A DNA stretch of 64,000 nucleotides. Source: Lota lota (taxonomy: Eukaryota > Chordata > Actinopteri > Gadiformes > Lotidae). The stretch lies in assembly GCA_026745465.1 (NCBI GenBank), contig JACYXH010000001.1:124001-188000 (forward strand). Direction: 5' to 3'. Shown here piece by piece: positions 12,746 through 23,607 of the stretch. The position numbers and the translations under genes are program-made. Below the pieces are notes generated by a model. The model saw only the letters and a list, made by a program, of their open reading frames with translations, was not told the origin of the DNA and ran no database searches. Position 1 is the first letter of the stretch. Every line of letters begins with the position of its first letter.

Positions 12746-13025
12746 GGAGGTGTGCCGTTCAAATGTCAACCATGTTAGTACCTTTCGCAGTCAGAGAACG
12801 TGATCCGCCTAATTCTATTTACTGGTGTCTTTACTTTCTATGTCAACATTGTGTGTGATGTAAATATAGACAAATCTAGAAATATGACTAATTATTTAAA
12901 TTCACGGCCTTGCAATTTTCTTGTTGAACCCTTTTAAATTGAGTTTCACTTGGACCTGAGCGAACCCCTAGTTATTGGATAATGCCTCGCAATTTAACCC
13001 CAAAAAAAAGTCGCCGATGTTAAGA

Positions 13026-13092
13026 CGAAGGAAGCGACCAGGAGGCGCGGAAAAGTTGAAAATGTTTCCGCACCTCCTGGTCGCTTCCTTCG
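13026..13092. repeat. Long palindrome, 28-base arms
   Basis: Arms 13026-13053 and 13065-13092 match at 27 of 28 positions in inverted orientation with an 11-base loop. Confidence 0.9.
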
Positions 13093-14373
13093 GCTCGCTT
13101 CGCATCACCACCCCTGGCTTTTTGTAACGCCACCTTCCAGCGCCTTGTACCATTGCGTATACACGGGGTCACCTTGGCCTCTGCGGCCAAGGCTAAGGTC
13201 AGAGTGCAACTAAACGCAACACATTGTGGAAGAGACCATTTCATGTTTTTCATAGACTGGGTGATAAAGGTCTACAGCAGTGCTGGAAGCTGAAGCGAGT
13301 AAAGGGGGTTTGTACATTGTAAGAAGTTTCAATGAAATTGCATCGCAGCAGTAGCGCTACTTGGCCCTGCAAGTAGCACTTGAGCGTGCAAGTGAGTGGG
13401 TGGGAGCGCCCGTACCCACACCCCAGGAATGTAAAACATTCCTGGGGAGAACCCGGAGTAAGCTATGCTACGTGTTTATTACTATTTATAACATAGAATA
13501 GAAGCCCGTTCCAGTCCTGTTTCTGATGATGATTGACACAAATTGAAGTTCAATGGAAGCAGAGCAACTGGCAAGACTGGTTTATTGGCTGGACTTTAGA
13601 ACTATAGTTGTTCCGTCTTTATTGTAATGGGTGGCAATGGATTGTACCAAGCTTTTGAGCAGTGCTGTAGTTATGGTGGGGCAGAATTCACTAATGCATG
13701 TATTTGATGGTGGGGAAGTGGATTATTAACACGCGCGCACACAGTAGTGGATTATTAACACGCACACAAAAGTATGCATCGGTACAAAGTGATTTGTGTG
13801 TGAATGATTATCAATGCGTTCATTGCTCTGCCATTTGAAATGCATAATTTGGACTGTTTTGAATTGCTAAGAATGATGTAAAACCATTTGTTATTATGAA
13901 CATAACAACCAACTGACACATTCAACTTCCTGGCTATCGGCCAATGGCCAGCTCTCTGTTACAACTATGAACGTGGCCCAGGGCCAATTGTGTGGCAGAA
14001 AGCCGATTGGCCAACTTCACACATGCAGGGTTAACAAACGCAATATGTCTAGCTCTGTTCTGAACATGTGAGGCATCTGCCTTCCCTTGCCTAAAGCTGC
14101 TGTCTAACTATGTATTATCCATTTGAAATCAGAATTTGTCCAGAATTTCATCTACATAATGTATTAAATGCAGTTTCATATGTAACAACATATTCATTGT
14201 AATCAATTGAATTCTTCAACATTTCAAAACGTGATAGCATCAGATGCTGATGACCTTTTTTATAGAACAAAACATCCTCCATCTTTTCAGTTTGCTTTGC
14301 ACAGACTGAAATTGGGGGATTTAGATGTGATCGCCATTGGTCATCTTCATCCTCCGTCTCTCCACCCGATCAA

Positions 14374-14410
14374 CGGGGTGAGGCGTCCACAATGTGGACG
14401 CCTCACCCCG
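14374..14410. repeat. Perfect palindrome next to the exon 2 acceptor
   Basis: Arms 14374-14391 and 14393-14410 are perfectly complementary over 18 bases with a single base between them. It ends 17 bases before exon 2 and so overlaps the likely branch-point region. Confidence 0.92.
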
Positions 14411-14427
14411 GCCTCATTCTCTTTCAG

Positions 14428-14623
14428 GATCTGGAGTTCCACGGCGTGATGCGCTTCTACTTCCAGGACCGCATGGCAGGAAACTTTGCCACCAAGTGCA
14501 TCCGTGTGTCCAGCACGGCCACCACGCAGGACGTGATCGAGACGCTGGCGGAGAAGTTCCGACCTGACATGAGGATGCTGTCCTCGCCTAGATACTCCTT
14601 GTATGAGGTCCACGTCAGCGGGG
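14428..14623 (+). CDS. afdn: afdn coding exon 2: Ras-association domain 1, first part
   Basis: Encodes DLEFHGVMRFYFQD through LYEVHVSGG, nearly identical to mammalian afadin from about residue 36. This is the first Ras-association (ubiquitin-like) domain, which binds GTP-loaded Ras/Rap1 at the membrane. The conserved run TKCIRVSSTATTQDVIETLA is the beta2-alpha1 part of the fold. The acceptor is ttctctttcag at 14427; the donor is ggg|gtgagt, leaving phase 1. An 18-base perfect palindrome lies just upstream of the acceptor (14374-14410). Confidence 0.96.
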
Positions 14624-14912
14624 GTGAGTCACCGTGGATTTGCTTGCATTTGTGTCCACAGCACCTTTTTGATGGGGAATTATGTTGTTGATCGAAGATG
14701 AATGAATATATTAATCATACTGAAGCAATTGTTTCTGGGCGACGCTGCATTCCTCCCAAAAGTGGATGCCGGTTGTAGCTGCTGTAGAATTACAGTAAAT
14801 AATCAGCATTGCCGGTGTGGCGGTCCTTTGCACGTTTTGACCCTGCATCTTGAGGTATGCGCAAGGTCAACTGTGTCTGAACCTAACGGCCAGCCATCCT
14901 CTGCGTTAGAAG

Positions 14913-15022
14913 AACGCAAGCTGGACCTGGATGAGAAGCCTCTGGTGGTGCAGCTCAACTGGAACAAGGATGACCGGGAGGGACGCTTCGTGCTCAAGAA
15001 CGAAAATGACATTCTGCCCAAG
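14913..15022 (+). CDS. afdn: afdn coding exon 3: Ras-association domain 1, second part
   Basis: Encodes ERKLDLDEKPLVVQLNWNKD then DREGRFVLKNEND and ILPK, completing RA1. It joins exon 2 in phase 1 (G|AA gives Glu) and leaves in phase 0. The acceptor is ttagaag, a tandem NAGNAG: splicing after the first AG (exon starting at 14910) would add one Glu. I chose the second because it matches the length of the mammalian protein. The intron before it is 289 bases; the one after it is 4.8 kb. Confidence 0.95.
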
Positions 15023-15659
15023 GTAGTCAACTACTTACTATACACATATTCCACGCTTGAACATGTTGAGGTTATTATATTTGTTAGTCAGTGAGCCAGG
15101 CTATCGTTTACAGATTCAGTCATTTAAAGATGGATACCTACATTTTTTTAAAGGTAAACACAACAAATAAAATGTGCTTCAATTCATTTTAATTGGTTCA
15201 TTTTACTCACAATATTTTATAATATTTGGACAGTGTCAAGGTATTGCCTGTATTTACTGTAAAATATAGATAATATGGTGATAAATGAAGCAAAGTACGA
15301 AATTCTCCGTTTTTTCCCCCCTCAAATAGGGCATCCACATGAATTGTGTAGCTCTGCAAAAAATATATATTGGGGGGGGGGGGTCTACGTCTCATCCAAG
15401 TTATCAACGAGTACTAGCCAATGAGAGGCAGAGCAGGGCGGGTCATGACTTCGTCTCTGTCTGCTCTGTCGGCTAAACTGCTGTTGACAGACCTTCTCGT
15501 GCCGCTCGCGCTGCTAGCTGCGCTGCTAGCTACACTTCCAGGCAGCATGGAGAACACACTCACTGTAAATCAACCTGGTTTTTTAGAAGTAATTATGTGG
15601 GTGATACGGTTAGCTTGTCAACTTAAAGAGCCAGTAAACCCACTGTTTTAGCTGGAATT
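15023..15659. other. Intron 3, 5' part
   Basis: AT-rich with a poly-G run at 15371-15382. The intron continues with the hAT-related segment, AT repeat and family Y copy listed separately; 17401-18261 and 18326-19464 show nothing I recognise apart from the tail motif at 17793-17824. Confidence 0.55.
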
Positions 15660-16240
15660 CGAACACTGAGATTAAAAATAATGTGTTTTGGGTTGAGAGT
15701 TTTAGAAAAGAGGGGGGCGTGTTATCTCCATGGTAACAACCCACGAAAACTTTGTGACACTGTTTTAGTACTGTCGTTGTGAATGAGCATTATGATGAGC
15801 AAAGATGTTTATGAAATGCGCCACACTCCGTAGCGTTATACTATAGGTGTCCGGGAAGCCCAACCCTCACTCGGACGCGGACATTAAATACATCGCTGCT
15901 CAGACGGAGCTTCACCATCCACACACACCGAAGCGTTATACTGTAAGTGTCCGAAAAGCTCAACATTCTCTCGGACGCCGCAGTCAACCGCTGCCCAGAC
16001 AGAGCTCCACACGACCACACGCAGCGCGCCGCCGCCGCCCCTTGGTCACGAAAAGAACGCCACCTGCGTCACAGCAGAGTGGAACGTTCACATAGTGTTT
16101 TGTGGCATGATTTTATCCCTTTGCTCTCTAAATTGGGGACTTATTTCAGTAACAGTGATAAAACGGCATAGATTACTATGTTGACGATCGTATAAGACAA
16201 ATTACCACGTTTAAAAAAAAATAAACGGTTTTAGTTAGCT
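15660..16240 (+). mobile_element. hAT-related non-autonomous element, copy 1
   Basis: From about 15715 to 16235 it is similar to the inside of the hAT insertion at 54324-54884: shared cgttatactataggtgtccg, cgctgctcagacggagcttc, tcggacgccgcagtcaaccg and tttctcag-like segments. Ends not defined; the terminal repeats of the second copy are not seen here. Probably an old fragment. Confidence 0.6.
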
Positions 16241-16547
16241 TTTGCGCTTCTCCATTGACCCTGCACGGCAGATACAAGAGTTTGTATTTGACCCGTGCCG
16301 GGTTGCCTGTACGGCTTGGTTATTGTAACCGTTAATTGTTATGAACAAGGTAAAACAAGTCTGTGTTCATCTTTCTAAACTTCACTCAGTATTTTGGTAT
16401 CTTAAAAATATCATTATTTTATTGAATTTCTTGTTATCTGTGAGATATTGTGTCGTTTATATAGTTTACTTAATTTGCTGTTGTAAACATTGCTCTTGCT
16501 GCTCTTGAAATAATATTTCGCTATATTTCAAGTACCAATAATTTCAA

Positions 16548-16552
<5 letters not shown>

Positions 16553-16627
<75 letters not shown>
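16553..16627 (+). repeat. (AT)n microsatellite
   Basis: About 37 AT units, giving Tyr-Ile open frames on the minus strand that are not coding. Confidence 0.95.
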
Positions 16628-16628
<1 letters not shown>

Positions 16629-17129
16629 CAAAGCAGGAACACTGCAGTGTAGGAGGACAGGCAAGCCAAAGTGAGGCACATAGCTGCTCAAAAAAGGAAA
16701 AAAGCACTGGTACAGGCAAAGGCAAAAAAGCACAAGTAATACAAGTAAAATCCCTGAGAGAATCCGTCAAGTCACTAACGATGTGGAGATTTTTTTTTTA
16801 TTATAGCTAGATAGATAGATTTACCCAAAAGTGAATCTGTGAAAAAAAAAAATATATATATATATAAATATTTGTGCATTCCTAGCTATAGGATTTAGAA
16901 ATACTGACGATGATTATTCATATTTGATACTGCAAACAGTTACTGGGGATAAAGACCACAAATTTGACCATTTGGTGGATCCCTGACAAATGAGTTCGCA
17001 CCGGTTTTTGTTGCGGTGCTGCCATTGGCACGTACCACCACTCGGTGTACATTCATTTGAAAATATGAACTTGCTTGACATATATTGTTAAATGTTTTCA
17101 TAGCATAGGTGGTCATTTTTTTACTGCCA

Positions 17130-17400
17130 GTGCTTTTACATCTCTTTGCTCACAAATCAACTCTTTACCAACTCCTATGTCAAAAAGCTCTACCTTCTAA
17201 TAACAACACGCTAGGAATTAGTCAACTCCAGTTACGAGTTCTTTTTTCCTTTTCTGGTGATCCCTCATCCAGAATAGTGCCTGTCTATTTTATTGCCATG
17301 TTTTTATCTTGCATAACACTAGTGCTGCAGTGCAATTTCATTGAAACTTTGCACATTGTACAAACCGCCTTTTTTTTACCGTGGTTCTTAGCCACCACTG
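17130..17400 (+). repeat. Dispersed repeat family Y, copy 2
   Basis: Shares caaaaagctctaccttcta, tccagaatagtgcctg, gtgctgcagtgcaatttcat and gaaactttgcacattgtaca with the copies at 10065 and 30837. More degraded at its 3' end. Confidence 0.6.
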
Positions 17401-18261
17401 AAGTAAGTAGTAGGTACATTGTACTGCACTGCAGCTAGAGTCTGCGGTTGACTCTTGACTTGCTTTTGACGACAAAAAAACAACCTCAAGATGATCTACC
17501 TTTACTGTTCATATGCTTGTAATGTACAAGTAAAATTAAACATTATTTACAGCTTGAAGTGAAGACGGGTTATCCTACTAAGTAGATAATCCAAATAGTT
17601 TTGAATACAATGCTGCAAATGCCTCTGAGTTAAATTAGGTATTTTAGTGTTGGGTATAATGCGTGAGCTTGGGTAATGTTTTGTTATAGTTGTATATGTA
17701 TGCATTTTGTGTTTTATTTGACTTCTGTGTTGTACTGTTATGGTCATTGCAACACCTGAATGCATTATGGTTACATTTAAACCATTCAGTCTTTGCTTTT
17801 ATCCAAAGCGACTTACACTAAGTAGAGTACATTTGTCAACAGAGAGTGAAACAACAACGTATTACAGTTAAGAATGCCCGCTTCAATAAAAGCCCATTGT
17901 ATCGCGCCATTCGCATACGTAGGCTATAAATAAAGCAACTTGACACGCTATTAGTCTCATAAGCTTTCATATTTGATTGGGTTTATTAGCGAGTACAAAC
18001 AAACCACTCATACTATGTGGACGTCAGAACACATGAACACCATATTTGTCTATTGTCACCGGCGATGACTACAGATCGTTTCGCCCCCTATTGTTTTTAC
18101 CTGAGTGGCATCATATGCTGCTGTCATTTGACCATTAGCGACTCATGTTGTTGAAATATCAGTGGTTAAGGTATGATCAGTTCCTCTTTCACCACTCTGC
18201 CATAAGAAAGGTGGACGAGTGCTAATGAGCCGAATTAGCCTCTTTTGTTCTGATCATGGAG

Positions 18262-18325
18262 TAGTCGTGGTGGATGAATGGGTAGAGGACTTACATCAAG
18301 GAGACCGGGGTTCCTGTCCCGTGTT
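18262..18325 (+). repeat. tRNA-like (SINE-type) remnant
   Basis: The segment gtggtggatgaatgggtaga followed by ccggggttcctgtcccg has the spacing of internal polymerase III boxes A and B, with a degenerate B box. Probably a fossil SINE head. Confidence 0.35.
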
Positions 18326-19464
18326 ATACTTTGAATTGGTTGACTTATTAACTTTGGTTTTAGACTATTTGGTTAGGTTTAGGTAACACAACTACTTGGT
18401 CTACTGTTTAGCTGAAGTATAGTTAGGCTGTAGTTAATCTTAGTTGAAGAATAACTTATATGTCAATGTAGCATATGTTTTATAAAAAAGGCCTTTTATA
18501 CTCCAATTGTAAAACGTTAGACAGTCATTCAGATCTGTCATTCTCCTCTGCATCGGATGGGGGAGGGGGTTGATGAGCACAGAGCAAAAGAGGCTCATCC
18601 CTTAGCATACACACAGGTAAACTCACTCAAGGTATAGTAAAGTAAAGGTTGACAGACACATTTGCCCCGATATCGGAGCTAGTTCAACCATTTATACAAA
18701 ACGGCCAAGTTACTTGCCTGGGGAGAATATCCCAGTGGACGAACAACTGTTCCATACAAAAGCGTGCTGTCGCTTCACAAAGTACATGGCCAACAAACCT
18801 GACAAGCTTGGAATAAAGTTCTAGATCGTGACTAATGTTGATACCAAACGCACATTGAATGCCATTCCTTATTTTCGAATTATATATAATGTAATCCTGC
18901 TCCCATGTGTCAGGGCGCAAGATGTACAGTTAACACAACTTGAAAACTGCCATGGGTGTAAGTGAGGTCCATGGTGTAAAATTCAAAACAATAACCATCA
19001 GGTACGTTCATCCCGGTTGCCAGTAGTAAGCGTTGCAAATTCAGTCTAATCAAGTTCTCCTTGGGAAGCATCGAAAGACTGCTGAAGATCTTTTCCCTGC
19101 AATTGTTTTTTGTACTTTTATTTTTTGTAATCTTTTTTGTAACTGTAATCTTTTTTTTCTTTGCAGGATTAAAATGACGATAGTCCAATAGTCCGGTTCT
19201 TGTATAAAGGCCTAGGTCATTTTAACGTTCTTAGTTGTATGGAAACGCAGTAGGCCTACGTGTGATACATTAGAGCATACCAATAAAACCAAAAGTACCA
19301 AAGCTTTTCTATAACAATAACTAAGTAGCCTACATATATGTGGGGGATGTGAGCCCTTCTGGTGTTACAATTACGGTAGGCTGCAAGGCAGTAGTCTACT
19401 ATCATATACGTTACATAAATACGTATGTGTTTATATAAGCATGTAGTATGTCAGAAGTTGGACC

Positions 19465-19556
19465 AGTGACTGAACGTAATGGCAGCGCGTCTTGTCCACA
19501 ATTCGTCGTGTGCACCATCGAGTCACGTGATCGGCTCCTGTAACTCGTCTCTCATT
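19465..19556 (+). repeat. Dispersed repeat (shared with 25332-25471)
   Basis: From gtgactgaacgtaatggcag to ctctcattgg the sequence is nearly the same as at 25332-25471, where two short extra segments are present. Contains a TCACGTGA-type E-box palindrome in both copies. Family unknown. Confidence 0.7.
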
Positions 19557-19836
19557 GGAAATGAATGTCATTTGAAAATGAAGGACATTCCCTCCGCCTC
19601 CAACATACAAACACAACATGTCGTGTCTGTATGTTTCTACAGTTCTTTAGTTCCACGATGGCACAGCTCAAGAAAGTGTGTTGCAGAGTGCTAGTGCTAG
19701 ATAATTACAAATCACAAAAGTCCGCTCATGTTGTTTCCTGAAGAAGTTGGTCATTAGATGTTTCTTGAAATGGACTAATCTTTGCCAATGGACAGCCAAG
19801 CATTTAGACAAATTGACTGTGTTGTTTTTGGAGCAG

Positions 19837-19994
19837 AAGACTCAGAGCAACGGGCCCGAGAAAGAGAAGGACGGAGTCATTCAGAACTTCAAGCGCACCC
19901 TGTCCAAGAAGGAGAAGAAGAAGGAGAAGAAGAAGGACAAGGAGTTTGCACGCATCCCTGACGGAGACGAGCAGGCCCTCCCCAGAGAGGACGG
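19837..19994 (+). CDS. afdn: afdn coding exon 4: basic linker between RA1 and RA2
   Basis: Encodes KTQSNGPEKEKDGVIQNFKR followed by TLSKKEKKKEKKKDKEFA and a short acidic stretch ending in LPREDG. The conserved GVIQNFKRTLSKKEKK segment identifies afadin. The middle part (FARIPDGDEQAL) diverges from the mammalian sequence, as expected of a linker. Phase 0 in, phase 2 out. A very short 109-base intron separates it from exon 5. Confidence 0.94.
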
Positions 19995-20103
19995 GTGTGT
20001 ATGCGCCCACTCTATATCAAACCAATCGTTCTGCCGCATCATAGAACCCGCTTTCTCTTCCTGTGCCGAGAGAGCTCATCTATATACGTATCCCCTAACC
20101 CAG

Positions 20104-20261
20104 GGACAGCCGGCTCGCGGCGGAGGTGTACAAGGACATGCCGGAGACGAGCTTCACGCGGACCATCTCCAACCCGGAGGTGGTGATGAAGCGGCGGCGG
20201 CAGCAGAAGCTGGAGAAACGGATGCAGGAATTCAGGAGCAGCGACGGAAGGCCCGACTCTG
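20104..20261 (+). CDS. afdn: afdn coding exon 5: linker before RA2
   Basis: Encodes DSRLAAEVYKDMPETSFTRT, ISNPEVVMKRRRQQKLEKRM and QEFRSSDGRPDSG, essentially identical to mammalian afadin. The arginine/lysine-rich VMKRRRQQKLEKRMQEF segment is probably an amphipathic helix. Acceptor ccccag; donor ctctg|gtgggc; leaves phase 1. A 136-base TG microsatellite begins about 40 bases after the donor. Confidence 0.95.
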
Positions 20262-20301
20262 GTGGGCACAACGCTGAACACCTTTCAGTCACCTGACTCA
20301 G

Positions 20302-20437
<136 letters not shown>

Positions 20438-21288
20438 CTACAGATAAGAGGCGTTCGATAATGGAACTAGCATTTCCTGAAGACAATGCAATGAGTGGTG
20501 TAGTGTAAAATAAGATGTGAATAAAATAAGCTATAGTTGAAGACATATCGAAATAGATGAACTCAATATAAAATGCAACAGACTGGTTACCCCCCCAGAA
20601 TAGTTTGAAAGAGGTTTAGATGAAGTGTAACAACTGTGAATATAAGTATGAGGTTTAAAACATTGAATAGCTGAACTGAAGTGCAAAGCCTTTAAGAGTT
20701 GAAAAGTTTAAAGCTTGAAATAAGTGTTACAATTAGCATATTAAGCATTTTGATAATGCAAAATAGTAAAAATGTAGGATTTTTGGTTTTATATTTGTAG
20801 CACGACCCAAAAAAAGAAATAGAATCATACTGATTTAGCTCAGACTGTAGCGCGGTTCTATTTTTCCCTCGCTTTCGTATAGGACTAGTTTGTTTTGGAA
20901 TGAAAAGAAACCATTCTTTTGCGTCCGTCCCCACATTGGCCATTGCTTTTGGGATTTAGATACAGCTTTTTATTTTGTTGTTACCAGTGTTACTAACATG
21001 TCCCTCGCTGGTCTTCTTGACAAGCACGCCAACTTCGAAGTAACATGTCGACCGTGAAGGTTAAATCCTGTAGGTACCTGCGACTCCCTTATTGCAAGAT
21101 AATCAGCATTGTTGTAGCCTGGCTGAGCCGTTCCTGCCCTGCTCTCTGCTTCACTCAGCCTGCAGCACTGGGAGAGCGTTGCTGCTCGCCTCTCTGGTGT
21201 GCTTGTCGTGTTTCTCTAATGCTGCCACACTTCAACCCTAACATGCCCCCACCCCCTTCTGGCTCCAACTCATCGGGCTTCCTGGCAG
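20438..21288. other. Intron 5 remainder
   Basis: No feature recognised after the TG repeat; about 70 bases of C/T-rich sequence precede exon 6. Confidence 0.55.
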
Positions 21289-21446
21289 GGGGTACCTTGA
21301 GAATCTACGCCGACAGCCTGAAGCCCAACATACCCTACAAGACCATCCTACTGTCCACCACCGACATGGCGGACTTTGCCGTGGTTGAGGCCCTGGAGAA
21401 GTATGGCTTGGAGAAGGAGAACCCGCGGGAGTACTGCCTTGCCAGG
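21289..21446 (+). CDS. afdn: afdn coding exon 6: Ras-association domain 2, first part
   Basis: Encodes GTLRIYADSLKPNIPYKTIL then LSTTDMADFAVVEALEKYGL and EKENPREYCLAR. This is the start of RA2, the second ubiquitin-like Ras/Rap-binding fold. Phase 1 in (G|GG), phase 0 out at CTTGCCAGG|gtaacc. Mammalian afadin continues VMLPPGAQ at this point. Here the next exon starts at the equivalent of that Gln, so about seven residues are absent. Confidence 0.95.
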
Positions 21447-21976
21447 GTAACCCAACACGACACCCAAACACAACACTGCAGACATCGCACGGCCACTATC
21501 ACCATCAATCAAAAGTACAGGAAGGTTGGGGTGGGGCTTGCAGCGCTCAACGTCTCAACATCTGCAGCTGCAAATTCACTTTAATGAGGTCGAGGATTGG
21601 ATCCACCTGTCTTTTTCACTGCTGCGATTCTTAATGGAAAATGCAGCATATTTGCGTCATAACCGATGTAAATATTTGGCGCAGCCTAACATTAATTGGG
21701 AAACTCTGGATATTTCTCTTTGCTAAGTACCCACTGGACATTCTGTATCACTATATAATTCCAGACCGAACTAATGCAATGTTGCCTTGTCATGACCAGA
21801 GAGATTTTGGTAGCATCCTCATCCTACCTTCCTGCTGTACTTCACTGCCATCCACATAAAACCTTTAGAACACTGGCTGCTTACAGATTTCAGTTGGATT
21901 AGTTATAGCCAGGTCATTTGCAGCTACAATTATTTCTTGTGGTTGTCTAAGTAACTTGCGTCTTTTTCTCCTGCAG

Positions 21977-22061
21977 CAAGATGATAAGTTAGGCAAGGAC
22001 ACGATACTGGATGAGACTGAGTATCCACTCCAGATATTCAGAGACTGGCCTGCAGAAAGAG
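21977..22061 (+). CDS. afdn: afdn coding exon 7: Ras-association domain 2, second part
   Basis: Encodes QDDKLGKDTILDETEYPLQI then FRDWPAERG, matching the mammalian PLQIFREWPSDKG end of RA2. Strong acceptor tttttctcctgcag; donor G|gtaaga; phase 0 in, phase 1 out. The first ten residues vary from the mammalian protein and the preceding VMLPPGA segment is missing (see findings). Confidence 0.93.
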
Positions 22062-22394
22062 GTAAGAAACACCCTCTCGTACATGTATATTAATATGTAC
22101 ATGTATGTTATAAATAACACATAGCCAATGTTAAAATGTGCTCCTGAAAGAGTCCTGTTTATGTGCCATCCGTCATACGGCCACAATAACTACCAGGCTT
22201 CCAGTCAACTGCTCGAATCTAGTCATCTGCTATAAACAAAGCATCCAAATCTGGGATTGAGAATCCGAATAGGTACCCAACGAACCAATATATGCAAATA
22301 ATCGGGGCTAGCCCCATATCTCGATGACTTAAGATTTCAGTTTAGATTGTTTTTGGTTAGTTTGTATTGTATTGTATTTCCGTTTTCAATTTAG

Positions 22395-23028
22395 TAGGGC
22401 TGTCAAGTTCTGGTCAGTCTGGTCGATGGGTTGGTCGATATGCACAAATTCTCATTGGTCGGAAAATGGTTGGTGTTCCTCATAAGGCAGAACATGCTTC
22501 TTAATCCATGATTTTCGGGGGCAGGAGGGACATATGCAGACCAATGTATTTGATTATTGAGTGCTAGATGGTGTAAGAAATACCATTTTAATTATGAATA
22601 AAACGAATATTCAAGGCTCCGTAGTTTCTGTCATAATAATCGTATGGTTCTATAGACTGTGAGACTTGGGACAGGAGGTCAAAACACCCCGGTTTTCACA
22701 ACTTTGAACTCTGAAAGAATGACTGCTAGTGGACCGGCGCGGCGCCCCCTGGCGCGGCGCCCCCTGGCTCGTCTGGTGTGACCAGCTTTACGTTGAAGCT
22801 CTGCTGTAACCGAGTCGCATTCAGATTGGACCTGAACACCAACTGCTTCCACCAAACAGCACACAAACAGCACTATTTAGGCTGCCAGGTAGAGTAGAGT
22901 GCACTTTGGCCGATTTTAAGTTGACCTAGAGACAACATGCAGATTTAAACACATCGACCACATCGATTGGTCGCACAGTTGGTCAAATTTAAGTCTACTA
23001 AGATTTTCTTTGGGTGACGACAGCCCTG
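22395..23028 (-). mobile_element. hAT-like non-autonomous element with 8-base target duplication
   Basis: Ends tagggctgtc ... gacagccctg are inverted repeats; flanks caatttag (22387-22394) and caattgag (23029-23036) match at 7 of 8 positions, the hAT target size. No transposase. It contains module M inverted (22737-22865), with an internal 17-base tandem duplication of the ggcgcggcgccccct block. A second, interrupted copy begins at 60305. Strand is arbitrary. Confidence 0.8.
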
Positions 23029-23454
23029 CAATTGAGTTTTTTTTTAATCTTCAGGGGTTCTATGTCATTTCCATTTCAGTTGTATTTTGAAAACATTTAG
23101 TTTGTTTTATTTTAATTTAAAGAAATCCCATTTTATTTATTTAAAAAAATGTCTCTCATATCAATACATCTCAGGTTTTCGGTTTCCATCAAAGTATTTA
23201 AAATGTCCAAGGTATTGAAATGAATGAGCATGGATATACTATACTTTGGTGATGTGTGTTTTCCCCTTTCAGTGTGATACCACATGTGGTGAATGGCAAC
23301 GTCCTAGGACTATCTTTACCTCCGTTCTTATTGACACTGCCCGCTCCCGGTCTTTGAATATGACCACTGTCATGTTTACTGATTGATTTACTTATATTTT
23401 GTTTAGTTAAATAGTGGTCATTTGCTTGATACTGTACTGTATGTGTGTCCCTAG

Positions 23455-23607
23455 GAGCGTTGGTGTTTCAGCTGAAGAAGAGGCCTCCTGACTACCAGGG
23501 CAGGAAGGGGAGGAAGGGGGAGGACAAGATTCAGCGGGGGAGAGACGGCTCTCTGCATGGCTCCCTGCCCCCAGAGAAACTGCCTTACCTGGTGGAGCTG
23601 AGCCCAG
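23455..23607 (+). CDS. afdn: afdn coding exon 8: RA2 end and linker toward FHA
   Basis: Encodes ALVFQLKKRPPDYQGRKGRK, a divergent basic/glycine stretch, then SLPPEKLPYLVELSPG. The ends match mammalian afadin (LVFQLKRRPPD and PPEKLPYLVELSPG); the middle is a variable Lys/Arg-rich linker, several residues shorter here. Phase 1 in and out. Acceptor gtgtgtccctag; donor cccag|gtaact. Confidence 0.94.
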
